Positions 16,423-25,191 of a DNA stretch of 64,000 nt are shown here, in pieces; position 1 is the stretch's first letter, and every line of letters begins with the position of its first letter. Location: NCBI RefSeq assembly GCF_002160525.1, contig NZ_NFKT01000001.1, positions 62,001 through 126,000 of the forward strand. The letters run 5' to 3'. Both the position numbers and the translations under genes were made by a program. This DNA comes from Lachnoclostridium sp. An169 (GTDB taxonomy: Bacteria; Bacillota; Clostridia; Lachnospirales; Lachnospiraceae). Below the pieces are notes generated by a model, which was given only the letters and a program-made list of their open reading frames with translations, was not told the origin of the DNA and did not search any database.

Positions 16423-17520
16423 TCAGATTTCGTAGACGATATACCGGTATTTCCTCAGGAGAGCGGCAGCTTTCACAGAGGAAGATTCATCGTAGAATTC
16501 AATGCGCAGTACGCCTTCCTCGAATTCCCGGTTGTGGATGATTCCGATATTTTTAATGCTGATGCCGCTGCTCGCCAGGATAGTGGCGATAGTAGCGATC
16601 CCGCCCGCTTCGTCAATGATATCGCAGTAGAGGGCGAACTGTTTCTTGATCGGGCCGGCGGAGCTGTTGGGCATGGAATCCCGGTAGTCTTTGGATTCCT
16701 CAAACATGGTGTAGAGCCCTTCCTCGCTTCCGGAATCGATCAGCGATTTCGCCCGCCCGAGAGCATCGATGTAGTTCCCGAGAATCCGGGAAATATTGTC
16801 CCGGTTTTTCAGACAGATCTGCTGCCACATGACCGGAGAGGAGGAAGCGATTCTCGTGATGTCCTTGAATCCCCCGGCAGCCAGCGCCTTCATGAGTTCG
16901 TCTTCCGTGTCCGTATCGTGGACGAAGTTGACAAGCACGGAGGCGATGATATGGGGGAGATGGCTGATGGTACCGGTGATCCGGTCATGCTCCCGGTAGT
17001 CCAGGATGACGGGGAGCGCCTTTAAAGCCTCCACAAAATTTCTGTATTTTTCCACCTTTTCATCTGACACCTTTGCGGAAGGTGTGAGGATATAGTAGGC
17101 GTTTTCGATCAGATGGGCTTTGGAATTGACAAAGCCGCTTTTCTCCGAACCCGCCATGGGGTGGCCGCCGATAAAGTTCTCCTCCATGCCGAGAGCGATA
17201 ACCTCCTCGTGGATGGAGGTCTTCACGCTGCCCACGTCGGTCAGAATACAGTCCTGGTCAATCATGTTTTTCAACTGTGAGAGATAGGCTGTATTATAGG
17301 AAACCGGGGCGCACAGGAAAATGTAGTCACATCCCCGGAAATTGTCGTCGATGGAAGAGCATGCGGTGTGGATCGTTCCCTCCTGAACGGCCAGTGCCAG
17401 CGTCTCCCTGTTTTTGTCGAATGCAAGTATCTCATAGTCGGGAAAATACCGGCGGACCGCCTTGGCGATGGAACCGCCGATGAGCCCCAGACCGATAAAT
17501 CCGATTTTTCTGTTACCCAT
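16423..17520 (-). CDS. tyrA: Prephenate dehydrogenase with C-terminal ACT domain
   Basis: This enzyme makes 4-hydroxyphenylpyruvate for tyrosine synthesis. The NAD-binding fingerprint IGFIGLGLIGGSIAKAV is at residues 5-21; GGHPMAGSEKSGF is the prephenate-binding motif; SHLPHIIASVLV follows. The last 75 residues form an ACT domain (GGIATIATILASSGISIKNIG), which commonly gives feedback control by tyrosine. I place the start at 17520 because the NAD-binding motif begins there and a GGAAAGGAA site lies upstream; the open frame extends a further 32 codons without homology-like features. The protein is then 365 residues. Confidence 0.95.
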   Translation of the reverse strand: MGNRKIGFIGLGLIGGSIAKAVRRYFPDYEILAFDKNRETLALAVQEGTIHTACSSIDDNFRGCDYIFLCAPVSYNTAYLSQLKNMIDQDCILTDVGSVKTSIHEEVIALGMEENFIGGHPMAGSEKSGFVNSKAHLIENAYYILTPSAKVSDEKVEKYRNFVEALKALPVILDYREHDRITGTISHLPHIIASVLVNFVHDTDTEDELMKALAAGGFKDITRIASSSPVMWQQICLKNRDNISRILGNYIDALGRAKSLIDSGSEEGLYTMFEESKDYRDSMPNSSAGPIKKQFALYCDIIDEAGGIATIATILASSGISIKNIGIIHNREFEEGVLRIEFYDESSSVKAAALLRKYRYIVYEI

Positions 17521-17630
17521 AATCTGTCTTTTGTTCCTTTCCTGCCCTGCCCTGTGGCAGGACTTTGTACCCAGAAGTATTTTAGCATTGCAGATTATAA
17601 AAGTAAACACCAACAAAATATATAAAATGG

Positions 17631-17659
17631 TTGTAATTCTGACGGAATTTTAGTACAAT
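17631..17659 (+). promoter_or_regulatory. Promoter of the EF-G-like gene
   Basis: TTGTAA (17631-17636) and TACAAT (17654-17659) are spaced 17 bases. It lies in the divergent region between tyrA and the EF-G-like gene. On the other strand a perfect TATAAT (17594-17599) could serve tyrA, but I see no good -35 for it. Confidence 0.7.
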
Positions 17660-17729
17660 ATACCCATGGTGCGCATGTTCTTTTTTATAGAATGTGTACA
17701 GATTAACTACATATCAAGGAGGCAGCAGC

Positions 17730-19805
17730 ATGAAGGTTTACAGAACAGACGAAATCAGAAACGTGGTATTGCTCGGACATGGCGGAAGCGGAAAGACCAG
17801 CCTGGTCGAGGCAATGCTGTATGTATCAGGAGCAACCAGCCGCATGGGGAAGGTCTCAGAGTCCAACACAGTGAGCGATTTTGATAAAGAGGAGCAGAAA
17901 CGCGGATTCTCAATCAGCACAAGCCTGGTGCCGATCGAGTGGGAGAAGGCAAAGATTAATGTTCTGGATACGCCGGGATATTTCGACTTTGTCGGAGAGG
18001 TGGAAGAGGCGGTCAGCGCCGCTGACGCTGCCGTTATCGTCGTTTCCGGAAAGGCGGGCGTCCAGGTGGGAACGGAGAAGGCATGGGAACTCTGCGACAA
18101 ATATCATCTTCCGAGAATGGTCTATGTGACGGAGATGGATGTGGACGATGCCAGCTTCCGCCAGGTGGTGGAGGATCTGACAGCCAGATACGGCAAGAAG
18201 ATCGCGCCTCATTTCCAGCCTATCCGTGAGAACGAGAAACTGGTAGGATATATCAACGTTATCAAGAATGCAGGCCGCAGGTATACGGGCATCGGTCAGA
18301 GAGAAGAGTGCGAGATCCCGGATTACTGTCTGCCGAACCTGCAGATCTTAAGGGACTCCCTGATGGAAGCCGTAGCTGAGACAAGCGAGGAGTTCATGGA
18401 GCGCTACTTCAACGGAGAAGAGTTCTCGGTGGAGGAGATCCGTGCAGCGATGCGTACCGAAGTGATGGACGGCGACATCGTTCCGGTGGCGATGGGCTCC
18501 AATATTCAGGCGCAGGGCGTTGCCAATCTTCTTTCAGATATCGTAAGATTTTTCCCAAGCCCGGACAAGAGACCGTGCGCAGGGCTGAACCGGACGACAA
18601 ACGAGATCTTTGAGGCGAACTACGATTTCTCAAAGGCAAAGAGCGCATATGTATTTAAGACCATGGTGGACCCGTTTATCGGAAAATATTCCTTTATTAA
18701 GGTGTGCTCCGGTGTTCTCAAAGGGGATGATGTCCTCTACAATGCAGATACGGACGCAGAGGAGAAGCCGGGCAAGCTCTACACCATGTGCGGAAACAAG
18801 CCGTCCGAAGTATCCGAGCTCTTTGCGGGAGATATCGGGGCTGTGGCGAAGCTTGCCAACACCCGTACAGGAGATACGCTCTCCACAAAGGCAACGCAGA
18901 TCTCCTATGCGAGAACGGATTATTCGGTTCCGTATACCTATATGAGATACCGTGTGAAGAACAAGGGGGACGAGGATAAGGTTTCCCAGGCACTGGCAAG
19001 GATGACGGCGGAGGATATGACGCTTAAGGCGGTCAATGACAGTGAGAACCGCCAGACGCTGCTCTACGGCATGGGCGACCAGCATCTGGAGATTACAGCC
19101 AGCAAGATTGCGGCAAGATATAAGGTGGAAATTACCCTGGAGACGCCGAAGGTGGCGTTCCGTGAGACGATCCGCAAGAATTCGGATGTGGACAGCAAGT
19201 ATAAGAAACAGTCCGGCGGACACGGACAGTACGGCCATGTGAAGATGCGCTTCGAGCCATCCGGAGATCTTGAGACTCCGTTTGTATTCGAAGAGTGCGT
19301 TGTGGGCGGCGCGGTTCCGAAGAACTACTTCCCGGCAGTGGAGAAGGGGCTTCAGGAATCTGTGGTGAAAGGACCTCTGGCAGGATATCCGGTTGTGGGC
19401 GTGAAGGCAACACTGTACGACGGCTCCTACCATCCGGTAGATTCCTCGGAGATGGCGTTCAAGACCGCTACGATCCAGGCGTTCAAGAAGGGATTCATGG
19501 AGGCGTCACCGGTTCTCCTCGAGCCAATCGCTTCCCTGAAAGTCACTGTGCCGGACGATTATACCGGTGATGTCATGGGAGATCTGAACAAGAGACGGGG
19601 GCGTGTGCTCGGCATGACTCCGGTGGCAGGCGGCAGACAGGTGATCGAGGCGGATATCCCGATGACCGGACTGTTCGGATACTGTACGGTTCTCCGCTCC
19701 ATGACCGGCGGCCGGGGCACCTACGAGTACAAGTTCGCAAGATACGAGCAGGCTCCGTCTGACGTACAGGAAAAAGAGATCGCGGCAAGGGCGGCAGAAG
19801 AGTAA
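17730..19805 (+). CDS. Elongation factor G paralogue (EF-G2/FusA2-like) with altered GTPase motifs
   Basis: This is a five-domain translational GTPase-like protein of 691 residues, close to normal EF-G length. The P-loop is GHGGSGKT (16-23) and G3 is DTPGYFDF (80-87). Canonical EF-G has DTPGHVDF, so the catalytic His is Tyr84. The guanine-specificity motif NKxD reads TEMD (134-137). Domain IV (GGHGQYGHVKMRF) and domain V (RRGRVLGMTP) are intact. These differences mark it as a paralogue rather than the housekeeping fusA, which usually sits with rpsL and rpsG. EF-G2 proteins of other bacteria have been reported to lack ribosome-dependent GTPase activity. The ATG at 17730 has a perfect AAGGAGG; an in-frame upstream Met at 17694 lacks one. 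The gene is monocistronic, with its own promoter and terminator. Confidence 0.92.
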   Translation: MKVYRTDEIRNVVLLGHGGSGKTSLVEAMLYVSGATSRMGKVSESNTVSDFDKEEQKRGFSISTSLVPIEWEKAKINVLDTPGYFDFVGEVEEAVSAADAAVIVVSGKAGVQVGTEKAWELCDKYHLPRMVYVTEMDVDDASFRQVVEDLTARYGKKIAPHFQPIRENEKLVGYINVIKNAGRRYTGIGQREECEIPDYCLPNLQILRDSLMEAVAETSEEFMERYFNGEEFSVEEIRAAMRTEVMDGDIVPVAMGSNIQAQGVANLLSDIVRFFPSPDKRPCAGLNRTTNEIFEANYDFSKAKSAYVFKTMVDPFIGKYSFIKVCSGVLKGDDVLYNADTDAEEKPGKLYTMCGNKPSEVSELFAGDIGAVAKLANTRTGDTLSTKATQISYARTDYSVPYTYMRYRVKNKGDEDKVSQALARMTAEDMTLKAVNDSENRQTLLYGMGDQHLEITASKIAARYKVEITLETPKVAFRETIRKNSDVDSKYKKQSGGHGQYGHVKMRFEPSGDLETPFVFEECVVGGAVPKNYFPAVEKGLQESVVKGPLAGYPVVGVKATLYDGSYHPVDSSEMAFKTATIQAFKKGFMEASPVLLEPIASLKVTVPDDYTGDVMGDLNKRRGRVLGMTPVAGGRQVIEADIPMTGLFGYCTVLRSMTGGRGTYEYKFARYEQAPSDVQEKEIAARAAEE

Positions 19806-19818
19806 ATTAACATCAGAA

Positions 19819-19858
19819 GAGCAGGGGCGGCACAGCCGGATAAGCCCCTGCTTTCTTT
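19819..19858 (+). terminator. Intrinsic terminator after the EF-G-like gene
   Basis: GCAGGGGC (19821-19828) pairs with GCCCCTGC (19844-19851), followed by TTTCTTTG. Confidence 0.8.
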
Positions 19859-19881
19859 GTGCTAAGATAGTGTAAAGACTG

Positions 19882-19910
19882 TTGAGGTTTGCATATAAAG
19901 GTGCTATAAT
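19882..19910 (+). promoter_or_regulatory. Promoter of the trk operon
   Basis: TTGAGG (19882-19887) and a perfect TATAAT (19905-19910) are spaced 17 bases, about 58 bases before the trkA start. Confidence 0.8.
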
Positions 19911-19967
19911 TGCTCTGCCGTTCCATGGCGGCGAATATACTATCAAGACGACACAGAGGGAAAAAAG

Positions 19968-21344
19968 ATGAAAATTGTTATTATTGGAGACGGAAAGGTG
20001 GGCTATAAACTTGCCCGGCAGCTTTCCGTCGAAAATTATGAGGTGGTAATGATCGATAACAATGAGAAGAAACTGAGATTTGCCGTAGACAGGCTGGATA
20101 TCGCCTGCGTGCCCGGCGACGGCGTGGACGCCGAGGTACAGAAACAGGCGGATGTTCCCCACGCAGACCTGGTCATTGCCTGTACATCAGCGGATGAGTG
20201 CAATATGCTGAGCTGCCTGATTGCCAGAAGGCTTGGGGCGAGACATACCATAGCGCGTGTCCGCAATCCGATCTACTTTAGACAGATCGGTCTTCTTAAG
20301 GAAGATCTGCATCTGAGCATGGCGGTGAATCCGGAGCTGATTGTGGCAGATGAGATCAGCAGGATTCTCCTTTTCCCGGATGCAAGCAAGATCGAGACGT
20401 TTGTCAAAGGACGGGTGGAACTGCTTGAGTTCCCTATTCCGAAAGGAAGCCGCCTGGTGGGAACTTCCCTGGCGGAACTGTACCGCCGTTACCAGATACA
20501 GGTGCTTGTCTGCGCGGTAGAACATGGCGATGACGTCCTGATTCCGGACGGATATTATGTGCTCCGGGAGGGGGACCGTCTTCATATTGCAGCGTCCCAC
20601 CGGGATGTGAAACCGTTCTTCAAGATGTTCGGAAACCACAGGGAGAAGATCCGCAACGTTATCATATGCGGCGGAGGAAGAGTGGGGTATTACCTGGCGG
20701 CACAGCTCTGCTCTCTGGGTATGGTTGTGAAAGTTGTGGAAAAAAACGAGGCCAGATGTGAAGAACTTTCCGAGCTCCTTCCGAAGGCGGACATTATCAA
20801 CGGGGATGCCACGGACCATGACCTGCTGATCGAGGAAGGAATCGAGGAGGCGGACGCGTTTGTTGCCCTGACCGGTATGGACGAGGAGAATATCATTGTC
20901 TCCCTTTTCGCAAAGAAACAGGGAGTGGGAAAGATTATAACCAAGGTAAACGAGGACAGACGGGTTTCCATGGTGGAAGAATTCGGACTGGACAGTATTG
21001 TTTCTGCAAAGGCTGCTACGGCGGACGCAATTTTGAGCTATGTCAGGGCGCGGAACAATTCCCGGGGAAGTGCAAATGTGGAGACCATGTACCAGCTTGT
21101 GGATGACAAGGTGGAGGCTCTCGAGTTTATTGTGAAGTCGGAGACGGACTACACCGGTATCCCGCTGAAAGATCTTCCGCTGAGATCCAATAACCTGATC
21201 GCCTGCATTGCACGGAAGCACAAAATCATCATCCCCAATGGTGATGACAGTATCCAGGTGGGCGACAGTGTGATCGTGGTTACCATGGAAAAGCAGATCG
21301 AGGATATCGAAGATATTTTGATGCAGGGACGGGATAACAGATGA
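19968..21344 (+). CDS. trkA: Trk potassium uptake regulatory subunit
   Basis: This is the cytoplasmic NAD/nucleotide-binding subunit that gates the TrkH potassium channel. It has the usual double arrangement: RCK-N (KIVIIGDGKVGYKLARQL, 1-120), RCK-C (about 135-215), a second RCK-N (NVIICGGGRVGYYLAAQL, about 227-345) and a second RCK-C (to residue 458). The start follows GAGGGAAAAAAG. The stop overlaps the trkH start by four bases (ATGA), so the two subunits are translationally coupled. Confidence 0.96.
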   Translation: MKIVIIGDGKVGYKLARQLSVENYEVVMIDNNEKKLRFAVDRLDIACVPGDGVDAEVQKQADVPHADLVIACTSADECNMLSCLIARRLGARHTIARVRNPIYFRQIGLLKEDLHLSMAVNPELIVADEISRILLFPDASKIETFVKGRVELLEFPIPKGSRLVGTSLAELYRRYQIQVLVCAVEHGDDVLIPDGYYVLREGDRLHIAASHRDVKPFFKMFGNHREKIRNVIICGGGRVGYYLAAQLCSLGMVVKVVEKNEARCEELSELLPKADIINGDATDHDLLIEEGIEEADAFVALTGMDEENIIVSLFAKKQGVGKIITKVNEDRRVSMVEEFGLDSIVSAKAATADAILSYVRARNNSRGSANVETMYQLVDDKVEALEFIVKSETDYTGIPLKDLPLRSNNLIACIARKHKIIIPNGDDSIQVGDSVIVVTMEKQIEDIEDILMQGRDNR

Positions 21345-22786
21345 ATAAGAGAATGATAGTCTACATTTTGGGAAAGATGCTTGGCGTGGAGGGGGCTCTG
21401 CTCCTGATTCCGGCGCTGGTGTCTTTCATTTACGGGGAGCGGAGCGGAATCTCCTTCCTCATTGTGGCGGCCGTTCTGGGTGTGATTTTTCTCCTGTTCG
21501 GAAGAAAAAGACCGGAGGGCAAACGGATCTACGGCAAGGAAGGATTTGTCATTGTAGGGCTTGCCTGGATCCTCTGGTCGCTGTTCGGCGCACTGCCGTT
21601 TTTTATCTCCGGGAGCATTCCGGACTATGTGGACGCGTTTTTTGAGACCGTGTCCGGATTTACGACCACCGGTTCCACGATCCTTCAGGATATCGAGGCC
21701 CTGCCCATGGGCATGAATTTCTGGCGGTGTCTGACCCACTGGATCGGCGGAATGGGGGTTCTCGTGTTCGTCCTGATGATCACCTCCCTGGACGATGAGT
21801 ATTCCATGCCGCTGATGCGTGCGGAGGTGCCGGGACCGGAGGCGGATAAACTGGTGCCGAAGGCAAGGCATACGGCAAAGATTCTCTATGAGATGTATTT
21901 CGTGCTCACCGCAGTGGAGGTGGTGCTGCTGATGTTCGGCGGGATGAATCTTTATGACGCCCTCGTCCACTCCTTCAGTACAGCGGGAACGGGAGGATTT
22001 TCCAACCGGAACGCCAGCGTCAGCTTCTATGACAGCGCCTACATAGACGGAGTGATCACGGTATTCATGATTCTCTTCGGCGTGAATTTCAATCTCTATT
22101 TCCTGATCCTGATCAAGGACTGGAAGAGTGCGCTGAAGAACGAGGAACTGCGGGCCTATCTGGGGATTATCGCCGCCTCGATTGCGGTGATTACCGTCAA
22201 TATCCTCAGTATATACGGAAACGTCCTCCATGCTTTCCGGTATGCCTCCTTCCAGGTGGCGTCGGTTATTACGACTACCGGTTTCTACACGGCGGACTAT
22301 GAACTCTGGCCGGAGCTTTCGAAGACGGTCCTGCTTGTGATTATGTTTATCGGGACCTGTGCGGGATCGACCGGAGGCGGTATCAAAGTGTGCAGATTTG
22401 TGATCCTCTGCAAGACCATCCGCCAGGAGGTGAAGAAGATCCTTCACCCGAATCTGGTTACCGTTGTGAAAATGAACGGGAAAAAAGTCAGCAGGGAGAC
22501 TCTGCAGGGAGTAAATGTCTATTTTGCGGCATATATTTTCATTCTTGCCGCATCCGTGCTCCTGGTTTCACTGGATAATTTTGATTTTGCCACATCTTTC
22601 AGCGGTGTCCTGACAACAATAAATAACGTGGGACCGGGAATTTCGAAAGTTGGACCGGTGGAGAACTTCCATATGTTCTCCAATCTGTCAAAGATCGTGT
22701 TCAGCTTTGATATGCTGGCGGGACGACTGGAGATCATCCCGTATCTGCTTCTGCTCTCACCGGATCTTTGGAGAAGGAGATTTTAA
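21341..22786 (+). CDS. trkH: Trk potassium uptake membrane subunit
   Basis: This is the potassium-translocating membrane protein of the Trk/Ktr superfamily. It has 481 residues with four membrane-pore-membrane repeats. Filter regions show as VSGFTTTGSTI, FSTAGTGGFSNRN, VITTTGFYTADYE and INNVGPG, each with the diagnostic Gly in the filter. The segment TCAGSTGGGIKVCR is also typical of TrkH. The ATG overlaps the trkA stop. The following gene begins immediately after its stop, so a three-gene operon is likely. Confidence 0.95.
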   Translation: MNKRMIVYILGKMLGVEGALLLIPALVSFIYGERSGISFLIVAAVLGVIFLLFGRKRPEGKRIYGKEGFVIVGLAWILWSLFGALPFFISGSIPDYVDAFFETVSGFTTTGSTILQDIEALPMGMNFWRCLTHWIGGMGVLVFVLMITSLDDEYSMPLMRAEVPGPEADKLVPKARHTAKILYEMYFVLTAVEVVLLMFGGMNLYDALVHSFSTAGTGGFSNRNASVSFYDSAYIDGVITVFMILFGVNFNLYFLILIKDWKSALKNEELRAYLGIIAASIAVITVNILSIYGNVLHAFRYASFQVASVITTTGFYTADYELWPELSKTVLLVIMFIGTCAGSTGGGIKVCRFVILCKTIRQEVKKILHPNLVTVVKMNGKKVSRETLQGVNVYFAAYIFILAASVLLVSLDNFDFATSFSGVLTTINNVGPGISKVGPVENFHMFSNLSKIVFSFDMLAGRLEIIPYLLLLSPDLWRRRF

Positions 22787-22789
22787 TTG

Positions 22790-24409
22790 ATGAGAAAACT
22801 GAAAATGAAGATTCTGGCTGCCCTGATTGTTCTTGCGGTACTGGGCATCTACTACTATGTGGCTCTGCCTGCGCTGAATATCCATTCCACGCAGTTCTGG
22901 GTATTCCTGATCGTGGTGATCGTTCTGGCGGCAGCCCTGTTTATCAAGAAAAAGGACTTAAGCCCCAGTGAGCTGAAACAGTCCACGGGACTTAAGGTCA
23001 TTCTGGGAATTCTGGCAGTTGTTGTGGTTGTGTACCTGGGAGGAACGCTTCTGTCATCTCCTGTTGTGAACGCGGATAAATATCAGAAATTAATGACAGT
23101 GGAGAACGGGGAGTTTGCCGAGGATATCGAGGAGCTTTCCTTTGACCAGATTCCTCTTCTGGACCGGGATTCTGCTACGCTTCTGGGAAACAGGGAGATG
23201 GGGAGCATGGTGGATATGGTATCCCAGTTCGAAGTGGATGAGCTGTACTCCCAGATCAATTACCAGAACCGTCCGGTAAGGGTCTCTCCTCTGAAATACG
23301 CCAGCCTGATCAAGTGGTTTACCAATCAGGGAGAGGGAATCCCGGCATATATCAAGATCGATATGGCCACTCAGGATACAGAGCTGGTCAAACTGGATGA
23401 AGGAATGAAATATACGGCGAGCGACCATTTTAACCGCAATATTTACCGGCATCTCAGATTCCGCTATCCCACCTACATTTTTAATGATTTGAGTTTCGAG
23501 GTGGATGACGAGGGGACGCCATACTGGATCTGCCCGGTGAAGAAGTTCAATATCGGGCTGTTCGGCGGTGTGACCATCGGGCGGGTGGTGCTCTGCAACG
23601 CCATTACCGGCGAGACGACAGACTATGCCATTGAGGATGCGCCCCAGTGGATTGACCGGGCGTATTCGGCAGATCTACTTGTGGAACTCTATGATTATTA
23701 CGGTGCTCTCAAACACGGGTTCCTGAACAGCGTGCTGGGGCAGAAGGACTGCCTGCAGACAACGGAAGGATACAATTACCTTGCCATTGATGATGATGTG
23801 TGGGTGTATACCGGCGTGACGTCCATCACGGCAGACCAGTCCAATGTGGGATTTGTCCTGATGAACCAGAGAACCATGGAGACGAAGTTCTACGAGGTGG
23901 AAGGTGCTACGGAGGCGTCCGCCATGTCCTCGGCAGAGGGGCAGGTGCAGCATCTGCACTATACGGCTACATTCCCCCTGCTTCTGAATATCTCCGGAGA
24001 GCCCACATACTTTATTGCCCTCAAGGATGACGCCGGCCTGGTGAAGATGTACGCCATGGTCAATGTACAGAAATACCAGATTGTTGCAGTCGGTGACACA
24101 GTGAGCGCATGCGAGGCTTCCTACACGAATCTGATGTACGAGAACGGCATCCAGGAAGTGGAGGAGGATACCAGAGAGGTGCAGACGGTAACGGGAGCTG
24201 TGACAAAGATTGCCCAGAGCGTCGTGGACGGCAATTCCCATTTCTATCTCATGGTGGAAGGTTCCGATGATATCTTTGATGTCCCGGTGACGGAGTTTAT
24301 CGACATTATCCGCTATGATGTGGGCGATGTGCTGACGATTGAGTACAGAAAAGGCGAGCAGACCAACACAGTTGTCTCTGTGAAGCCGGGAACTGTGCAG
24401 ACGGAATAA
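22790..24409 (+). CDS. Unknown membrane-anchored protein in the trk operon
   Basis: I do not recognise a named function. The 539-residue protein has two or three N-terminal membrane segments (about residues 6-26, 31-50 and 68-88), then a large domain of about 440 residues that should lie outside the membrane if two or four segments are used. It contains repeated aromatic and acidic strand-like stretches (for example YWICPVKKFNIGLFGGV and QWIDRAYSADLLVELYDYYG), and no cysteine-rich or catalytic motif that I can name. The start is the ATG at 22790 with GAAGGAGA upstream; an in-frame TTG directly before it is less likely. It follows trkH by three bases and ends at a strong terminator, so it is probably co-expressed with potassium uptake. 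Confidence 0.85.
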   Translation: MRKLKMKILAALIVLAVLGIYYYVALPALNIHSTQFWVFLIVVIVLAAALFIKKKDLSPSELKQSTGLKVILGILAVVVVVYLGGTLLSSPVVNADKYQKLMTVENGEFAEDIEELSFDQIPLLDRDSATLLGNREMGSMVDMVSQFEVDELYSQINYQNRPVRVSPLKYASLIKWFTNQGEGIPAYIKIDMATQDTELVKLDEGMKYTASDHFNRNIYRHLRFRYPTYIFNDLSFEVDDEGTPYWICPVKKFNIGLFGGVTIGRVVLCNAITGETTDYAIEDAPQWIDRAYSADLLVELYDYYGALKHGFLNSVLGQKDCLQTTEGYNYLAIDDDVWVYTGVTSITADQSNVGFVLMNQRTMETKFYEVEGATEASAMSSAEGQVQHLHYTATFPLLLNISGEPTYFIALKDDAGLVKMYAMVNVQKYQIVAVGDTVSACEASYTNLMYENGIQEVEEDTREVQTVTGAVTKIAQSVVDGNSHFYLMVEGSDDIFDVPVTEFIDIIRYDVGDVLTIEYRKGEQTNTVVSVKPGTVQTE

Positions 24410-24413
24410 GAAA

Positions 24414-24467
24414 AGAAGGGTGCGCCGCGCGGAGGAAAAACCTGCGTGCGGCGCACCCTTCTTTTTT
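24414..24467 (+). terminator. Strong intrinsic terminator of the trk operon
   Basis: AGAAGGGTGCGCCGC (24414-24428) pairs perfectly with GCGGCGCACCCTTCT (24448-24462), followed by a T run. An A run on the left side lets it also work for the convergent gene. Confidence 0.93.
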
Positions 24468-24535
24468 CGCTGTTCTGCAGCCTGTGTTATCCGGCTGTTC
24501 CTGTTCGGACAGATTCAGACAGAAAGCAGAGACTC

Positions 24536-24958
24536 TCAGCTGATAACGTTGTAAACACCGGAGTCTATATCGGGAATATCTTTCTTTTCAGCGCTGATGC
24601 TGAGGAAGAAATCAATATTGTTTTCGGTGGAAATTTTGTTCAGCTTCTGGAGGAAAACAGGAAGGCTCTCAAGAGTGATATTTGCCTGTTTTAATACGCT
24701 GTCGATAAATACGGCTTCGATATCGTGGTTGCCGGCTGCCATGCCGTAAAGAAATCCTATGAATTCCTCAAGAGTGAGGATGTCCGGGTAATCAGCCATA
24801 CGGATGACGCGGATATTAAAATCTACCGTGTATGTATCCTTGTGGCTCTTTTTGATAAATACGACGTTTCCGTTGGAAGTTTTCACCTTCTCGTTAGCAA
24901 GATCGATCATCTGCTGTGTTTTTCTGCTGCCTCTCGGGCCTGTGATTAAATTTACCAT
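24536..24958 (-). CDS. Small P-loop protein, unknown role
   Basis: This is a 140-residue predicted nucleotide-binding protein. The N-terminus MVNLITGPRGSRKTQQMIDLA resembles a Walker A loop, but the usual Gly before Lys-Thr is Arg (GPRGSRKT). A hydrophobic strand ending in Asp (IEAVFID, near residue 95) could be Walker B. The protein ends soon after a strand (IDFFLSISA), so it is only a minimal P-loop core. The start at 24958 is chosen for its TAAAGGAGAGA site; the frame stays open 14 codons further upstream. It has its own promoter and converges on the trk operon. I do not assign a function. Confidence 0.8.
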   Translation of the reverse strand: MVNLITGPRGSRKTQQMIDLANEKVKTSNGNVVFIKKSHKDTYTVDFNIRVIRMADYPDILTLEEFIGFLYGMAAGNHDIEAVFIDSVLKQANITLESLPVFLQKLNKISTENNIDFFLSISAEKKDIPDIDSGVYNVIS

Positions 24959-25020
24959 GGCGAATCTCTCCTTTATGTAAGTATTGTTTGAGACTTTCAC
25001 CTCTCAAATGTCTTTAATCC

Positions 25021-25049
25021 ATTATACACTAAAGTCTGTTGGGGAACAA
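25021..25049 (-). promoter_or_regulatory. Promoter of the small P-loop gene
   Basis: On the reverse strand, TTGTTC (25044-25049) and a perfect TATAAT (25021-25026) are spaced 17 bases. Confidence 0.65.
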
Positions 25050-25095
25050 CTAAAAAAAGGATAAAAAAGAGGTTGAAGAGGAGAAAAAATAAAAA

Positions 25096-25172
25096 TGAGA
25101 AATGTTATCAAAAAGATTGTTGAAAAGGAAAGGCGGGTGTGGTAGTATTGAAGCAATTGAAAATCATTCTCA
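25096..25172 (+). promoter_or_regulatory. Promoter flanked by two Fur-box-like palindromes
   Basis: TTGAAA (25120-25125) and TAGTAT (25143-25148) are spaced 17 bases. TGAAAATCATTCTCA (25158-25172) matches the 7-1-7 Fur core TGATAATNATTATCA at all but two positions. A second site, TGAGAAATGTTATCA (25096-25110), matches with three differences. Iron-dependent repression of the following two genes is the likely meaning. Confidence 0.7.
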
Positions 25173-25191
25173 AAATAAAGGAGGGGAGAAG

